Origin: Gerris lacustris
Taxonomy: Eukaryota; Arthropoda; Insecta; Hemiptera; Gerridae
Assembly: GCA_951217055.1 (NCBI GenBank)
Contig: OX578281.1
Coordinates: 9,268,447 to 9,332,446 of the forward strand
DNA length: 64,000 bases
Reading direction: 5' to 3'
Below the pieces are notes generated by a model that saw only the letters and a list, made by a program, of their open reading frames with translations, was not told the origin of the DNA and ran no database searches. The translations under genes were made by a program, and so were the position numbers. Of this stretch, positions 30,303 to 42,330 are shown in pieces; the stretch's first letter is position 1, and the number at the start of each line of letters is the position of its first letter.

Positions 30303-31472
30303 TCTATCTATATATATATATAAAATTAAAGTTTTGTCTGTACATTGGTCAGAATTGAATTTTTTTTTTGGATACTTTTTCATTTTAGACATTCCAAAAA
30401 CCGAATCCGGCCTTAACTTTTTTTTGTGTATGTATGTGTGTCTGTCGCCCAAGTCAGACTTTATAGGCGCAAAACTGGCTAAATGAAATCGATTAATTTT
30501 TTTTCAGAGGAGAGCGCAAACATGTTGCGCAATTTGTAGGCTTGGTTTCATCTAAAAATATTGAGTAGAACCAAAGTTATTAACAATTTTATATCAAAAA
30601 AGTATATAAAACATAACCTAAAAAAATAGGTTGACTCGCCGTAAACAAACCCCACAGACTCGCTATTATATTATTACTTTACTACTATTATTATAATATA
30701 CTTCTAGACCACCTAGATACTTGCGGTTTTTTGCGTTTGGTCGGAAATTGGCCTAAGCCCATTTTTTTTTTTTTTTAAATATATCCCCCCCCCCCTAAAA
30801 AATTAAAGATGGTGGACGCACTTTAAAGTTTTTTTAGAGGCTTATTGTGGCTAAACGGTAAGTTGTATCAACAAGCTGATAGCGGTAACTAATTTTAAAA
30901 GATCTACTAATTTGGTCCTATTACTTTTTGTCGTAATTTCATCGGTTCTACCTTAAATAGAGCTACATTTTATTTTAAAAAGAAATTTCACTTTGAGCGC
31001 TTATGTCGTCCGATTTAATTTCTGATTGGAGTGCTTAAACCTCACACTAATGCTCTTTAAATCGAGTATTTATTATTTTATTAATTGTTTCTAGAACTAG
31101 AGTTATTAAATATTTGCTGGTGCAACTGCCGTATTGAATGAAGAGGCTGGTAATTAAATAATGCACCATCAGTGTTGATGACTTCCCAGTCTAATTAAAG
31201 CAGTCCAAGCAGTCCCAGTCTAATAGGCATTGTTAGTTATTACTATATTACTTAGTTTCTACTGGCTATTTTTAAAATATATAGATAGAATCCAAACTAT
31301 GATTTAGAGAGTATTATATTCTTAATGATGTGTAATATAGTCCTGATTTTATTCCTAGAAGGCTTTGGAAACCAAAACTATTTAGGAATTTAATTTAATT
31401 GCTAGGCCTACATGATTATAGGAAACATAGCTACTAATACCTAGCATGAGCCCCGCGCGGGGTGAAAGCTAG
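30303..31472 (+). mobile_element. Helitron family D, copy 1
   Basis: 5' TCTATCTATATATATATATA after an A; 3' hairpin CCCCGC/GCGGGG (31451-31462), then TGAAAG, CTAG (31469-31472) and a T. Every canonical Helitron mark is present. No Rep-helicase coding seen, so it is non-autonomous. Internal phrases 'ttgtctg.acattggtcaga' and 'ccgaatccggccttaact' match copy 2. Confidence 0.88.
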
Positions 31473-32152
31473 TAATTCTATAAGTACGAAATTAACAATA
31501 AAAGCTCACTATTTGTAACCAGAATAAGATGGAGGTTAGCAGACAGAACTTTATTTTTATTTTACCGCCTACTCGTACCATATAGTCCTACGTACTTACA
31601 CTTGTTTTTTTGTTGTATGTGTTTATTGAATTTATTTTTTTATGAAGTTGTTTCCCCATTCATATGTGCAACAATTAATTTGGTAATGTTAGGTTTAAAA
31701 AAAAATAAATAAATAAATACAAACAATATTAAGCAAATAAAATATTGTTATTTCTTTTAATTTAAATGTTTTTGGCTTCTGAAGAAGTTAATATGTGGTT
31801 TCTGATTTATTTAAAATACGTAGGTTTGACGGTTGTTTAACCCTGATGACGTAATCTGCACTTGATGTTTAACGTGATGACGTAATCTGCATTTGATCGT
31901 TGCCAGTAATCATAGAATTATCGTGTTGGCTTTATAAAGATAAAATGTTTGTGCGTGAAGTCTCACGTGTAAAGATTTTCATGTTATTGCGTCAATATGT
32001 TATTATTCATATGCAGAAGAACTGCTGGTGAAAAAACAAAAAAAAGAAGGAAACACAATGATCGTAAAAACTTTAAAATATCAAACATTTTTATTTTCTT
32101 TTGACAAAATGGCTTGGAAAATGAAACAATTACCACAATAATTGTTATATAT
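31473..32152. other. unassigned; duplicated CRE-like motif
   Basis: 'tgatgacgtaatctgca.ttgat' occurs twice (31844 and 31873) and contains the TGACGTAA octamer bound by CREB/ATF-type factors. No gene nearby was recognised. Confidence 0.4.
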
Positions 32153-32690
32153 TGCTTCCGAGCTTACCGAAGGTAACGGAAGCATTGTGTTCACTTTTGA
32201 GAACGAAAAACTTTTATGCCTCCGATTTTAAAAATTCCAAGACAGAAATCCGTTTCAGACATCAGGGAACATTTTTGGTCTCGTGTCTGTCTGTCTGTCT
32301 GTCTGTCGGTCTGTGTGTCCGCGAATTATGAAACGTGCGACGATAACTTGAGCAAATGTCGACCGATATGGATGAAATTTGGTAGACATGTTCATTTTAC
32401 CAATGCCCAGGACGAGTTCGTTGGACAACATTATCCGTCCAAGCGTTCACGAGCAACGCTCGCGTAAACGTGAACTTCAAATTTAAAATTGGAATTTTAG
32501 GTCGGGAAAAAATCTAACTTCATCTATTCAATGAGACAAACATTTTTTTCAAATACAATCTTTCCGTAAAACCAACAGCGACACCGCTATGAAGTGTTAA
32601 AGATCGCTAAAACTATTAATAGTTTTTACACAATAAACATTATAACAATAAAGTACATGATAGTATGCGAGGAAGCTATGTGCAGTCTAT
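32153..32690 (+). mobile_element. family B Helentron-like element
   Basis: 5' hairpin gcttccg (32154-32160)/cggaagc (32177-32183), 'aattccaagacagaaatccg', (GTCT)n at 32284-32310, 'gatggaaatttggtagacat'-type block, 'aagcgttcacgagcaacgct', 'gctatgaagtgttaaagatc', tail 'gcgaggaagctatgtgc'. The 83-codon frame inside is chance. Confidence 0.8.
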
Positions 32691-33140
32691 TTTTTTAATC
32701 TATTCTTTAATTCCTTTCTTGTAATATCCCACTAATAATTAAAAATAAAAATTCCTGTGACATGATTTATCCGCCATTTTGAATTTAAACGGCTGACAAT
32801 AATTAGTTCTCTATATTTTTCTTGTGGGTTCGTCAAAAAGATCTTGAGAAGTTTCATATTTTTTCTTTCTTTTCATTCAAAAGTTACTACGTTTCCGTGA
32901 GTTTTCAAAACCGTTCTGAAAACTGTTTGGTTTCAAACCGAAAGTGTTTCCATGAGGAGTTTTCAAAACAGTGTTCACAACAATTTTGAAAAGCTATCTG
33001 ATTGTTCTGAAGAAAGAATAGTTATTTATGCACCTAGGGAGTAAAGTAAGCCATTATTCCCTAAGCGAAAAAGAGAAGAGAAAATTATCGCGAGGGAAAT
33101 AATGGCACTTTACTCACGAGGTACATACAATATTTTATCT
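32691..33140. other. unassigned, with a 'ttccctaagcg…tcgcgag' repeat piece
   Basis: 33030-33140 matches 34246-34370 ('attccctaagcga', 'attatcgcgag', 'gcactttactc'). The rest is unassigned. Confidence 0.4.
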
Positions 33141-34463
33141 CCATTAAGGATAAAATACACATTTTCGTCCATTGCAAAGTTTTTATTTACTATTTTAATA
33201 AATAACAATAATTATAAATATATATTTAAAAAATATGTATTAAACTGCAAAGAAAAAAAAAAAAAATAAATAATAATTATTAGAACTTTTAATAGCAGAT
33301 ATATGAGATTCAATATTAAAAACAAATAAGAATTGGAATTAAACTCAAATAGACGGTTATTTTGATGCAGGTTATAAACAAAGATAAACATGGTCGAAAA
33401 AGCAGTGTCGCCAACCTGATTTCAACAAACCAAACTTCATTACATTAGCCATTCATTTTCTACTATTTATAAAATAATTAAGTTGCAATCTTTACTTTTT
33501 CGCCCTGCTTTTACTTTTTCTCCCTACTTTTTTAGTTCAGGGATGAAAAGACTTACTTTAGTCCCTCTAAATTAATTCAAAATCATAACTTTTTCTCCCT
33601 ACTGGAGATAAAATATTTTGTCTCCGATTCCAAAAATTCCAAAACAGAATTCCGTTTCAGGCATCAGGGTACGTTTTTTGATAGCTTTTATTTTTATTCT
33701 AATTAAAATATTAGTTGTTCGATAAGCTGAAGTTGCTTCTATTATAATGATTAGGACATAATGAAAGCTAGCGATGTGCATAGAGGAGAGAAATGCATTG
33801 TTTAGTTACACTTACTAACTAGTAATATAATGTAGGAACCGTATTAAAAACTGCATCTTTTCATTTAAATGACTGCAAGAAGAAAGGAATTATAACTGTA
33901 ATTATAAACTAGTCTGTTAGTTTATTCACTATTTTAAATATTATTACATCTTGAGAATATAATTTACTAGTATGTTAATTGCAAGAAAATGTGCACACGT
34001 GGCTTATAGAAATATAATATTTTAATTCTATAAAAATATTATGCAATATTTGATATAATCGTGGCCGTGGCGAATTTCGTGACGGCTTGGGTTTTTTTCT
34101 CCCTTTATTAACCTTGTATTGCACTTAATAAATAAATAGTTTTTGCTTCCGAACTTACCGAGGATAACGGAAGCTATGTGATCATTCTGTAAAACCTGTA
34201 GTCTCTTATTTTCAAAAATTCCAAGACAGAAATCCGTTTGAGGATCCGTTTATTCCCTAAGCGAATAAGTTGGTTCTTGAGGCGAAGCCGAGGGAGATAA
34301 TTATCGCGAGGAGAATTATAGCACTTTACTCCTGAGGTGCATACAATATTTTTTCTCCGGTAGGTAGAAAATACATAAACACGCATACGTTTATTTATTA
34401 TTTTAATAAATAACAATAATTGTTTGCACTTTTAATAGCAGTTATAAGAGATTCAACATTAAA
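33141..34463. repeat. fragments of family B and of the 'ttctccct' family
   Basis: 33600-33700 ('tctccgattccaaaaattcc') and 34144-34245 ('gcttccgaacttaccgagga', 'aattccaagacagaaatccg') are family B 5' parts. 33500-33610 and 34246-34370 are 'ttctccct' repeats. Order and breaks suggest nested, eroded copies. Confidence 0.5.
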
Positions 34464-34904
34464 TAAACAGGTCAAGTGTGTGCTAGTCAGCACACGCAGC
34501 GAGGGTCCGTAGGCCACACTGTATAGTTTAAGTAGTACCCTATTGATGGTGTTTTTTAAAATGCTAAAAAGCCTACTTTGAACTATCCTATGGGTCTGAT
34601 ATTCTCAAAATACATAAACAAACTTCTGATAAAGTATTTTTTGCCACTGAACCGGACTACAAACATATAAATACATCGAAAAGACCATAATTATAAAAAA
34701 AACCTTAAGTTTTTTTACCCTAATTTTTTTTTTTAAGTCACTATATTTTTAAAATGTGTGGGTAGGTACAAGACACATATATGTGTCAAATTTCAAAGTG
34801 ATCGGACGAAAGGTGTAGCCGTGAGAGCAGACGACAGACGGACGGACGGACAGACACACGCAGGAAAATATAAGGGTCCTTGGTTTTGCCTACGGACCCT
34901 AAAA
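34464..34904 (-). mobile_element. family A Helentron-like element, internally deleted
   Basis: Minus strand: starts agggtccgtaggcaaaacca, GTCT/GTCC tract, 'cacggctacacctttcgtcc', and ends with cctacggaccct, the gtgtgct/agcacac hairpin and 'acttgacctgttt'. The middle (the 'ccactttttggaaatttc' block) is missing compared with 45460-46184. Confidence 0.75.
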
Positions 34905-35214
34905 CAATAAGAATTGCAATTAAACTCAAATAGAAGGTTATTTGGATGCTTATTTAGATGGTTATTTAAATGATAAGCGCAAACTACAAATAAGGTCAAA
35001 AAATCAGCGTCGCCAACTTGATTTAAACAATTTACTACATTAGCCATTCATTTTCTACTATTTATAAAATATTTAAGTTGGTGATTCTTCTTTTTCTCCC
35101 TGGTTTTACTTTTTCTCCCTACTTTTACTTTTTTTCCCTACTTTTACTTTTTCTCCCTACTGAAAATAAATATTGTTTAGTATTTTTGTATTATATCTGT
35201 GGGACATAATATGT
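34905..35214. repeat. 'tttttctccct' short tandem repeats
   Basis: Four copies of a 17-19 base unit 'ttttactttttctccctac' at 35085-35165. The flanking sequence resembles 33420-33600. Confidence 0.7.
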
Positions 35215-35900
35215 TCTACACGTACACGTAGAGTAGTTATTTTACTACGTTTTTATTAGCTTGCCTTCTTGTTTGTTTGTATGTTATCCGGCACAAATCT
35301 AGCATCGATTTCTAACTAACTTTCCGAATAGCTAGACCTTTGAAACTTTTAGCATAGCTCAGAACACGATGACAATGCATTATTTTAATACTTTTAGCCA
35401 TCTTTCAGCAGAATTTAATTGGTTTTCAGCAAATTTTGCTGTATGGAAAGTTAGTCCACTAGTTATTTTATTTGTTTTGCCATGCCCCATATTTACAATG
35501 TTCAAATCGGGTTTCAAATTTGTGATTTTTATAAATAAGAGATAAACATTGAATGACAGCAAAGCAGGAAATATATCGATTATATTATATCAAATATATC
35601 GATGGCACGATTTAGATTTGGTGTTGGGGAAATCCGTTGGACAAAGATTTGTCCTTTTATAGGTTTAAGATCAGGTCTCTAGATGGTTTTCATTTATGTG
35701 AAGTTAATAAATTCGGAACTTTTTTTTTTTTTTTTTTTTTTCACATTATATATTATATAACATTAACAATTATATTATCAACATTACATATGATTCAACT
35801 GAAAATTTAAAAACGTAGTATATAAAAAGTTCTTTTTATCTTGAAATTATTTTATTTTATATTATCTTTTATTTGTCTATATAATTTAGTAAACACTTGC
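35215..35900 (+). repeat. dispersed repeat family G, direct copy
   Basis: Begins 'ttttactacgtttttattag' (35239), then 'aactaactttccgaatag', 'aatgcattattttaatactt', 'ggacaaagatttgtcctttt', and past a long T-run 'aacattacatatgattcaac'. The inverted copy is at 50050-50955. Non-coding. Confidence 0.75.
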
Positions 35901-36625
35901 TAATATTATATTATGGATTTTTTTTTTTTTTTTTTTTTCAATGAAACGTTTAAGCGTTAAACATATATATATTATCTATATTATTAAACATTTTAATTTT
36001 TAAAATCTACATATCTATTACTTTAATCGTGATAAATGTTGACATTATTATACTAAGTTATGATTAGTCTTTTAACAGTTTCTGTTTTTTTTTATGATAC
36101 AAAACAGGTGATATTAGAAGAGTGAGTTTTTCGTAGGCATATAATAGAAATAATTAGTCAGGTGCACGATGTTTTAGTTTAAACTGTAATTCACAAGGAA
36201 GCGTGTCATATTGCAGTGGAAGTTATAGATTGTCTGGGCGCTAGTTACGCTGTGTGCTCAAGCGGAAAATAGCGCGTCGTCAGCTGCTGCGTGCACTCCC
36301 CTTTTAACCTTCCTATTTCATCCCCTTTTATAACCTGTAAAAAAAATATAGTTTGTTTATTCTTGGTTTTGTAGTAACTACTGGTTAAACAGTTTACTTT
36401 ATCACACCTTAATACTAATATTTACGCTGTGGAGAATTATGAGAGGCGTAACCATAAAGTAATCTCTTTTTTTTAAAGGTGTAAAAACACTAATTGCTAC
36501 CTCTGACTTTACTTTATTCATTATAATTAGTAAATTCCTATTATGACAGTTCTGCGCCAATTATTCTAGTCTCTCTTGTATCAATTATTTGAACAATTTG
36601 TTAAATCTACTTTTGGTCTATTGCT
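35901..36625. other. unassigned sequence
   Basis: A T-run at 35917-35938. No gene or repeat ends recognised. Confidence 0.4.
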
Positions 36626-37200
36626 ACCCAGCTTACCGAAGGTAACGCAAGCATTGTGTTCACTTTTGAGAACGAAAAATGTTTATGTCTCCGATTTTAA
36701 AACTTCCAAGACAGAAATCCGTTTCAGACATCAGGGAACATTTTTGGTCTCGTGTCTGTCTGTCTGTCGGTCGGTCTTTGTGTCCGCGAATTCTGAAACG
36801 TGTGACGATAACTTGAGCAAATGTCGACCGATATGGATGAAATTTGGTAGACATGTTCATTTTACCAATGCCCAGAACGACGAGTTCGCTGGACAACGTT
36901 ATCCGTCCAAGCGTTCACGTGCAACGCTCGCGTAAACGTAAACTTCAAATTTAAAATTGGAATTTTAGGTCGGGGAAAAAATTAACTTCATCTATTTTAT
37001 GAGACAAACATTTTTTTTCAAGTACAAATTTTTAGCAAAACCAACAGCGACACCGCTATGAAGTGTTAAAGATCGCTAAAACTATATTAATAGTTCTACA
37101 CAATAAACAGTATAATAATAATGTTAATGTTAATATAACAATAAAGTACATGATAGGATGCGAGGAAGCTATGTGCCACACTTAGTTGGCAGTCTATTTT
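36626..37200 (+). mobile_element. family B Helentron-like element
   Basis: Nearly the same as 32153-32690, and it keeps the full tail 'gcgaggaagctatgtgccac' with 'acttagttggca' at 37160-37192. The 119- and 78-codon frames here are repeat artefacts. Confidence 0.8.
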
Positions 37201-37363
37201 TTATTCTGGATCCCATGGCACACCTGGCCGGCCTTGCGGCACACAGTTTGGAAAACTCTGTAGTAGATGGATCTTTAAAGGTGGGATTCCTATGCTGCGT
37301 CTGACGCGTGCGGCTGACGCGGTGCGTCAGACGCAGAGGACTGCTACAATGTAATTCAATGGG

Positions 37364-37913
37364 AGGGATTCCTATGGTGCGTCAGACGCAGAGCACTGCT
37401 ACAATGTAATTCAATGGGAGGGATTCCTATGGTGCGTCAGACGCAGAGCACTGCTACAATGTAATTCAATGGGAGGGATTCCTATGGTGCGTCAGACGCA
37501 GAGCACTGCTACAATGTAATTCAATGGGAGGGATTCCTATGGTGCGTCAGACGCAGAGCACTGCTACAATGTAATTCAATGGGAGGGATTCCTATGGTGC
37601 GTCAGACGCAGAGCACTGCTACAATGTAATTCAATGGGAGGGATTCCTATGGTGCGTCAGACGCAGAGCACTGCTACAATGTAATTCAATGGGAGGGATT
37701 CCTATGGTGCGTCAGACGCAGAGCACTGCTACAATGTAATTCAATGGGAGGGATTCCTATGGTGCGTCAGACGCAGAGCACTGCTACAATGTAATTCAAT
37801 GGGAGGGATTCCTATGGTGCGTCAGACGCAGAGCACTGCTACAATGTAATTCAATGGGAGGGATTCCTATGGTGCGTCAGACGCAGAGCACTGCTACAAT
37901 GTAATTCAATGGG
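37364..37913 (+). repeat. 10 x 55-bp tandem array built on the element's own terminal repeat
   Basis: Ten near-identical units, each starting ggattcctatggtgcgtcag followed by acgcagagcactgctacaat and gtaattcaatgggag. The first 20 bases differ by one base pattern from the terminal repeat (ggattcctatgctgcgtc). A partial first unit precedes it at 37320-37363, and an altered terminal-like copy follows at 37914. Confidence 0.93.
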
Positions 37914-38416
37914 AGGGATTTCTATGCTGCGTCAGACGCATGCGGCTGACGCTGGGTCGCTCTGGTCGTGCGGCCGTACCGGTTCGAGAGCAGTGTAGAC
38001 GCAGACGCGAAGGAGATAACGGGTCGTAAATGTGTACTCTAACACCCACTTTATAATTGTCCGATTGAATTCGGTTTTTTTTTTTAAACTAGGTATTCCT
38101 TTTTACAATTTTTAATCTGTCCCCATTTCGTTAAATTAAATACATCGTTTTTTTAAATGCATATGTATATAAATATGTAATCCCCCATCCTTAAAAAACC
38201 CTTGGTTCCCAATATTTCCCGTATATACGTGAGTGGTGAGTGGATATTTATATAAATAAATTTTTTAAAAACTATTTATTTTACCGAAACGGTGCCAGGT
38301 TAAAAGTTGTTAAATTGTAGAAAGGAACAGTTTAAGAAAAAAGATACGGTCCATCGGACAATTATAAATAGGTGGGTGTTCAAGTGCTTATTTACCGTTT
38401 TTTAATCAAATCAGTT

Positions 38417-38527
38417 ATGTCGGATAAAGCACTGTTTACAGTTGAGGAACATGAAAAGTTGGTGGATATTGTTAAAATTTCCAGTTATTTTATTTATTTT
38501 TTTTCTTTTACGAGATCGAGAATGTAG
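38417..38527 (+). pseudogene. MADF/Myb-like protein relic of the Harbinger element
   Basis: ATG then MSDKALFTVEEHEKLVDIVK, after which the frame degenerates into a T-rich run and stops. The acidic start plus 'eklvdiVk' fits the first helix of a MADF domain, which in Harbinger elements belongs to a second protein that imports the transposase. Short and diverged, so tentative. Confidence 0.35.
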
Positions 38528-38924
38528 CTGAACTGCGTTGTTTTGGCTGAAATATTCCCGACATTTTTTCTCACTCTTCAACGAGTGCCGATTGATAAGT
38601 GTCTCAAAACAACCTTCCTCAATCCTTGATTTTAAAATAGGGTGAGCAGCATTACCCCGACTTATTAGTTCCAGTAAAATGTCTTCGTCTTAAATCTCTT
38701 CAAAGTTCTAATAGAAGAGCAAACCGCGGACACTCATTATTGTCACCCTCTCACTACCGAGGCCGCAGATCAACTGAACATATGCATAGAAAACCCTCTA
38801 ACCTGCGTCAGCCGCACTGCGTCTGACGCATGCATAGGAAACCCTCTAACCTGCGTAAGCCACACTGCGTCTGACGCGTGCGTCTGCCGCATGCGTCAGA
38901 CGCAGCATAGGAATCCCACCTTAA

Positions 38925-39988
38925 GGTACGAAATTATGAAACATTACTCCATTTTGATTACAATTTGGTCCGCTAGGAGCTCTGATATCATTTTATATAA
39001 AACTTAAAACTTCTATTCTATCGGTGGGATATATTATTAGTACGAATACAAGTGAAAAGCAATCTACCTCCTATTATATTCTATTTTCCTGGCAGGATAT
39101 TTAAGAGCGCCGCATTTTCCATGTCGTTTATTGAAACTTCATCCTGCCTAACGTCAAATTATTGTTTCAATAAATAAAAAAACCTATCGACCTCCTGTTA
39201 AATCCTAACTTCCTAGCACGATATTTAAAAGTGTCACATTTTTCATGTTGTTTTTTATACGTGACGAAAATTTCTACTCAGAGCTAAAATATATCCATGT
39301 TAAACACTTATCACTTATCACAATCCATAGTGCATCGTCATGGTGCTTGCTTTGTCGTCTAGTAATTGTAGAAAATATCTCTGTTCAGGAACTTTATTAA
39401 GTGTTTTAAGTCATTATGTTAAGTAAATAATTGACTTGTATACTTTAGAGGTAAGTATTTTTAAATAAATATTTGTACTTTCTCTCTAACACTTCATGTT
39501 TAAGACAGGTTTTGTAAAATATATTTGTTTTATCTTTATAAAATGTCGACAGTTTTCAGTTATAGAGGTAAAGGTTTTTTTATTTTAATCCAGGATGTGA
39601 AACCTCTTGGTCATTCGTGTGTTTTAGTCATTACTGTTATGAATCTCCGTTATTCACGAATTAGGATAACTGTGTCGCTATTCGACCAAATGTATATAAA
39701 GGTATTTTACTTTTTTTAATAAAATCATTGTTATTTTTTAAATAAAACATATCAAAAATACACTGTGTCCTATCGCGTATACTTTAATGAAGTTAGGCTT
39801 TTAAATATCATTATTGTCTAATTTATTTAATTTCCTCCCAAATAAAGGCTGGTCGCCTGGTCTCGAACTCCATAGGCTCGCTGTGCTATGGAAGAGGTAG
39901 GTCAAATAGAGAGATGAGGGAACCAAGCCACCTCCTATTCCCCTCGTCTATTCTCTTTATAAGAATAGTATATTATGTTACAAGGCTG
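38925..39988. other. unassigned sequence
   Basis: Two related phrases ('ttcctggcaggatatttaa' at 39086, 'tcctagcacgatatttaaa' at 39211) suggest an old duplication of about 125 bases. A 64-codon frame at 39525 has no known domain. Confidence 0.4.
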
Positions 39989-40080
39989 TGAAGTGAGTTT
40001 TTTCTTTACCGCGGCAATTACATTTACTGTCGAGCGAAGCGAGACAGTAAATATTGCCAAGGTAAAGAAAAAACACTTCA
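39989..40080. repeat. foldback hairpin, about 40-bp arms
   Basis: Left arm tgaagtgagttttttctttacc… and right arm …ggtaaagaaaaaacacttca pair with few mismatches; the inner atttactgtc/gacagtaaat is perfect around gagcgaagcga. It shares the 'tctttacc' core with 16065-16120. Similar 'gtaaagaaaaa' motifs continue to 40400. Confidence 0.85.
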
Positions 40081-40491
40081 AAGTCGCGTAGCATATGCTA
40101 TTTTTTCCGAGGTAGCAGACAATGAAAAAACATTAAATATTAATCACTAATCAATATATAATAATAACAAATATTAGTACATACTTAAGACTTAAAAAAA
40201 GAAACCTTAAAATGAGGTTACCCTGTAAGAAAAGATAAATAAAACGCATTGACATCTAGCGGATTTTTATCGTACTAGAAGCATTTCTACAACTACTGCA
40301 GCACTACTAACGGAAGTTTTGACAACTACCCGCCGTAAAGAAAAAATCTTTTAGTGCCTAGGACGTAAATGATTTTTTCTTTACAGCTAGGAGTAATGAA
40401 AAGATTTTTTAAGTCCACGTAATGAAAAAATGGATTTTTGCTATGTTTTTTAGGCTCTAAAGTTACTATTTCACAGCCTACCACGGAAAAA
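40081..40491. other. unassigned, with more 'taaagaaaaaat' motifs
   Basis: Motifs at 40340, 40375 and 40425 resemble eroded pieces of the preceding foldback repeat. Confidence 0.4.
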
Positions 40492-40955
40492 AATTATTAA
40501 TATAGTTTTAGCGATCTTCAACACTTCATAGCGGTGTCGCTGTTGGTATTAATTAAAAATTGTAATTGAAAAAATGTTTTTCTCATTGAATAGATGAAGT
40601 TAGATTTTTTCCCGCCCTAAAATACCAATTTTAATTTGAAGTTCACGTTTACGCGAGCATCGCTTGGGCGGATAACATTGTCCAACGAAGTTCAGCGCAT
40701 TGGTAAAATGAACATGTCTACCAAATTTAATCAAAATCTGTCTACTTTTACTCAAGTTATCTCACACGTTTCAGGCACACAGAAGGGTTCGCGGACACAG
40801 ACAGACAGACACGAGACCAAAAATGTTCCCTGATGTCTGAAACGGATTTCTGTCTTGGAATTTTTAAAATCGGAGACATAATCAAACTTTTTTCGCCCTC
40901 AAAAGTGAACACAATGCTACCGTATACCTTCGGTAAACTCGGAAGCAAAATATCT
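40492..40955 (-). mobile_element. family B Helentron-like element, minus strand
   Basis: The minus strand carries the 5' hairpin region (gcttccgag…cggtagcattgtg), 'aattccaagacagaaatccg', a GTCT tract, the 'aagcg.tgctcgcgtaaacg' block and 'gctatgaagtgttgaagatc'. The 3' tail is missing. Confidence 0.75.
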
Positions 40956-41630
40956 AGGTAAAACCGGATCGAAACTAAAAAATAAAAATCACGTCAAGTA
41001 CTTGCCACCAAGTCTAAAAGGGTTTATTCGGTCATAAGAATTCATGAGTACATTATTATTAGTTTTATTTTTTATTTTTTTAAACAAAAATATGTATAAA
41101 ATTCACTTTTAAGAAACAAGGTGTGCATATAATATATGCACACATAATATATAATATTATAATATATAATAATATTATCCATTACCGTCTTCGGTAGTAT
41201 GCACTAATTTGGTTATTTTAGGGGTAAAATGGCCGCTATTTTAGAAACACGATATATTTTTCAATACGTTTAAAATGATACCCAACTTCGAATTTTCAAA
41301 TGACAAAAATTTTGGGGCTTCGAGGTACGGTCCTCTAACATTTTTAAAATTGGAGTTTTTTATAACAACTCCCAGAAATATCATTAGACCACATATATGC
41401 ATATTTTTGCCTTATTTTTAGGATCTGTCCTAATGGGGTAGCGGGGGGGGGGGGGGGGGGGACATTATTTTTTGCCTTTTGTTTTAATTGTTTTAGGGGT
41501 AAAATGGCCGCCATTTTGGAAACACGATATATTTTTGTGAATGAAATTTCAATACCTTTAAAGAGCATACTCCTCCTGAACGGCTGAACCGATCCGCACA
41601 AAATTCGGAACGGTCATAGTGACCAAGCAC
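40956..41630. repeat. repeat with a 45-bp internal duplication and a palindrome
   Basis: gtgtgcatat…atatgcacac (41111-41133) is a perfect short palindrome. 'ttttaggggtaaaatggccg' followed by 'ccattttggaaacacgatat' occurs at 41216 and 41493. A G-run of about 19 lies at 41442-41460. Likely internal parts of a Helitron-like repeat. Confidence 0.5.
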
Positions 41631-41830
41631 TGGATGGTATAAATCTGAAATGGTCCAACTTGGTACACAGAGGTACGAGGTACAAAAGTTAAAATAGTAT
41701 ATGCCCTTCATGTTGCATGACGTTGGAAAGCTCTTTAAGAGTAAAGTCATTGTTGTTATGTTCACTTTTATCATATTTTCATTTAAGAGGGGGGTAAAAT
41801 AGAAAATAAAAAAAAAAAAAAGCTTTTTAA
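41631..41830 (+). repeat. single unit of the 5770-6240 repeat family
   Basis: 'ggtacacagaggtacgaggt', 'gaaagctctttaagagta', 'ttcatttaagagg.gggtaaaat' as at 6195-6265. Confidence 0.65.
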
Positions 41831-42330
41831 TTAAAAAAAATAGAAATATTACTATTTTTGATTCGATTTCAGCTGTTTATAAATAAAAATGTTTATTGTT
41901 TAAGATTTAAATGTACGCTCAGCTCAATATTTATTTATTTATTTATTTATTAATCATTTTTTAAGAGTCCTCAAACAGCTGAAGCCACAAGTGAGGCACT
42001 CTAATACATAAAAAACATACCATAATTATGGCTAAAAAAATTAAAAACCTGCTAATCAGGTGAGATATTGCAAGCAGACAACTGCATTGCACACCTAGTT
42101 TAATATTTTATCCTGTTATTATTGTTTTAATCCATCTAAATTTCTTAAAAATCTGTTAAGTACTTTTTAAAGATATAGGTATAAATAAATGTATATTTGT
42201 GCGCCTGTGGAAGAGAAACAAATGGGCGCAGAAGGTTGAAACTTATATAAGTTTCAAGTCATAATTAGCCCATATGGGCTAATTATGAGTTACTACTCAA
42301 ATTTCCATGGTTTAAAAGTTAACTAGAACA
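41831..42330 (-). repeat. family B fragment and flanking AT-rich sequence
   Basis: 42165-42300 on the minus strand reads 'aaccttctgcgcccatttgt' and 'atacatttatttatacct', the central family B block, with an empty ribozyme-element site. (ATTT)n at 41925-41950. Confidence 0.55.

Larger units (their letters stand above)
37276..38924. mobile_element. PIF/Harbinger-like element with an internal 55-bp array
   Basis: TAA (37276-37278) then AGGTGGGATTCCTATGCTGC; the right end, read on the minus strand, starts AGGTGGGATTCCTATGCTGC at 38921, with TAA at 38922-38924. That gives 1.64 kb with 20-bp identical tips and a Harbinger-type duplication. The interior holds the tandem array (37364-37913) and a relic at 38417-38524, MSDKALFTVEEHEKLVDIVK, similar to the start of a MADF/Myb-like DNA-binding partner of Harbinger transposase. 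No nuclease seen. Confidence 0.8.

Noticed and set aside
31840..31905. duplicated TGACGTAA motifs as a CREB-regulated promoter
   Set aside because: No transcript start or exon is visible nearby; a small tandem duplication is enough to explain it.
36576..36935. 119-codon + frame with CLSVC repeats
   Set aside because: Translation of the GTCT tract and flanks of family B; the same sequence elsewhere has stops.
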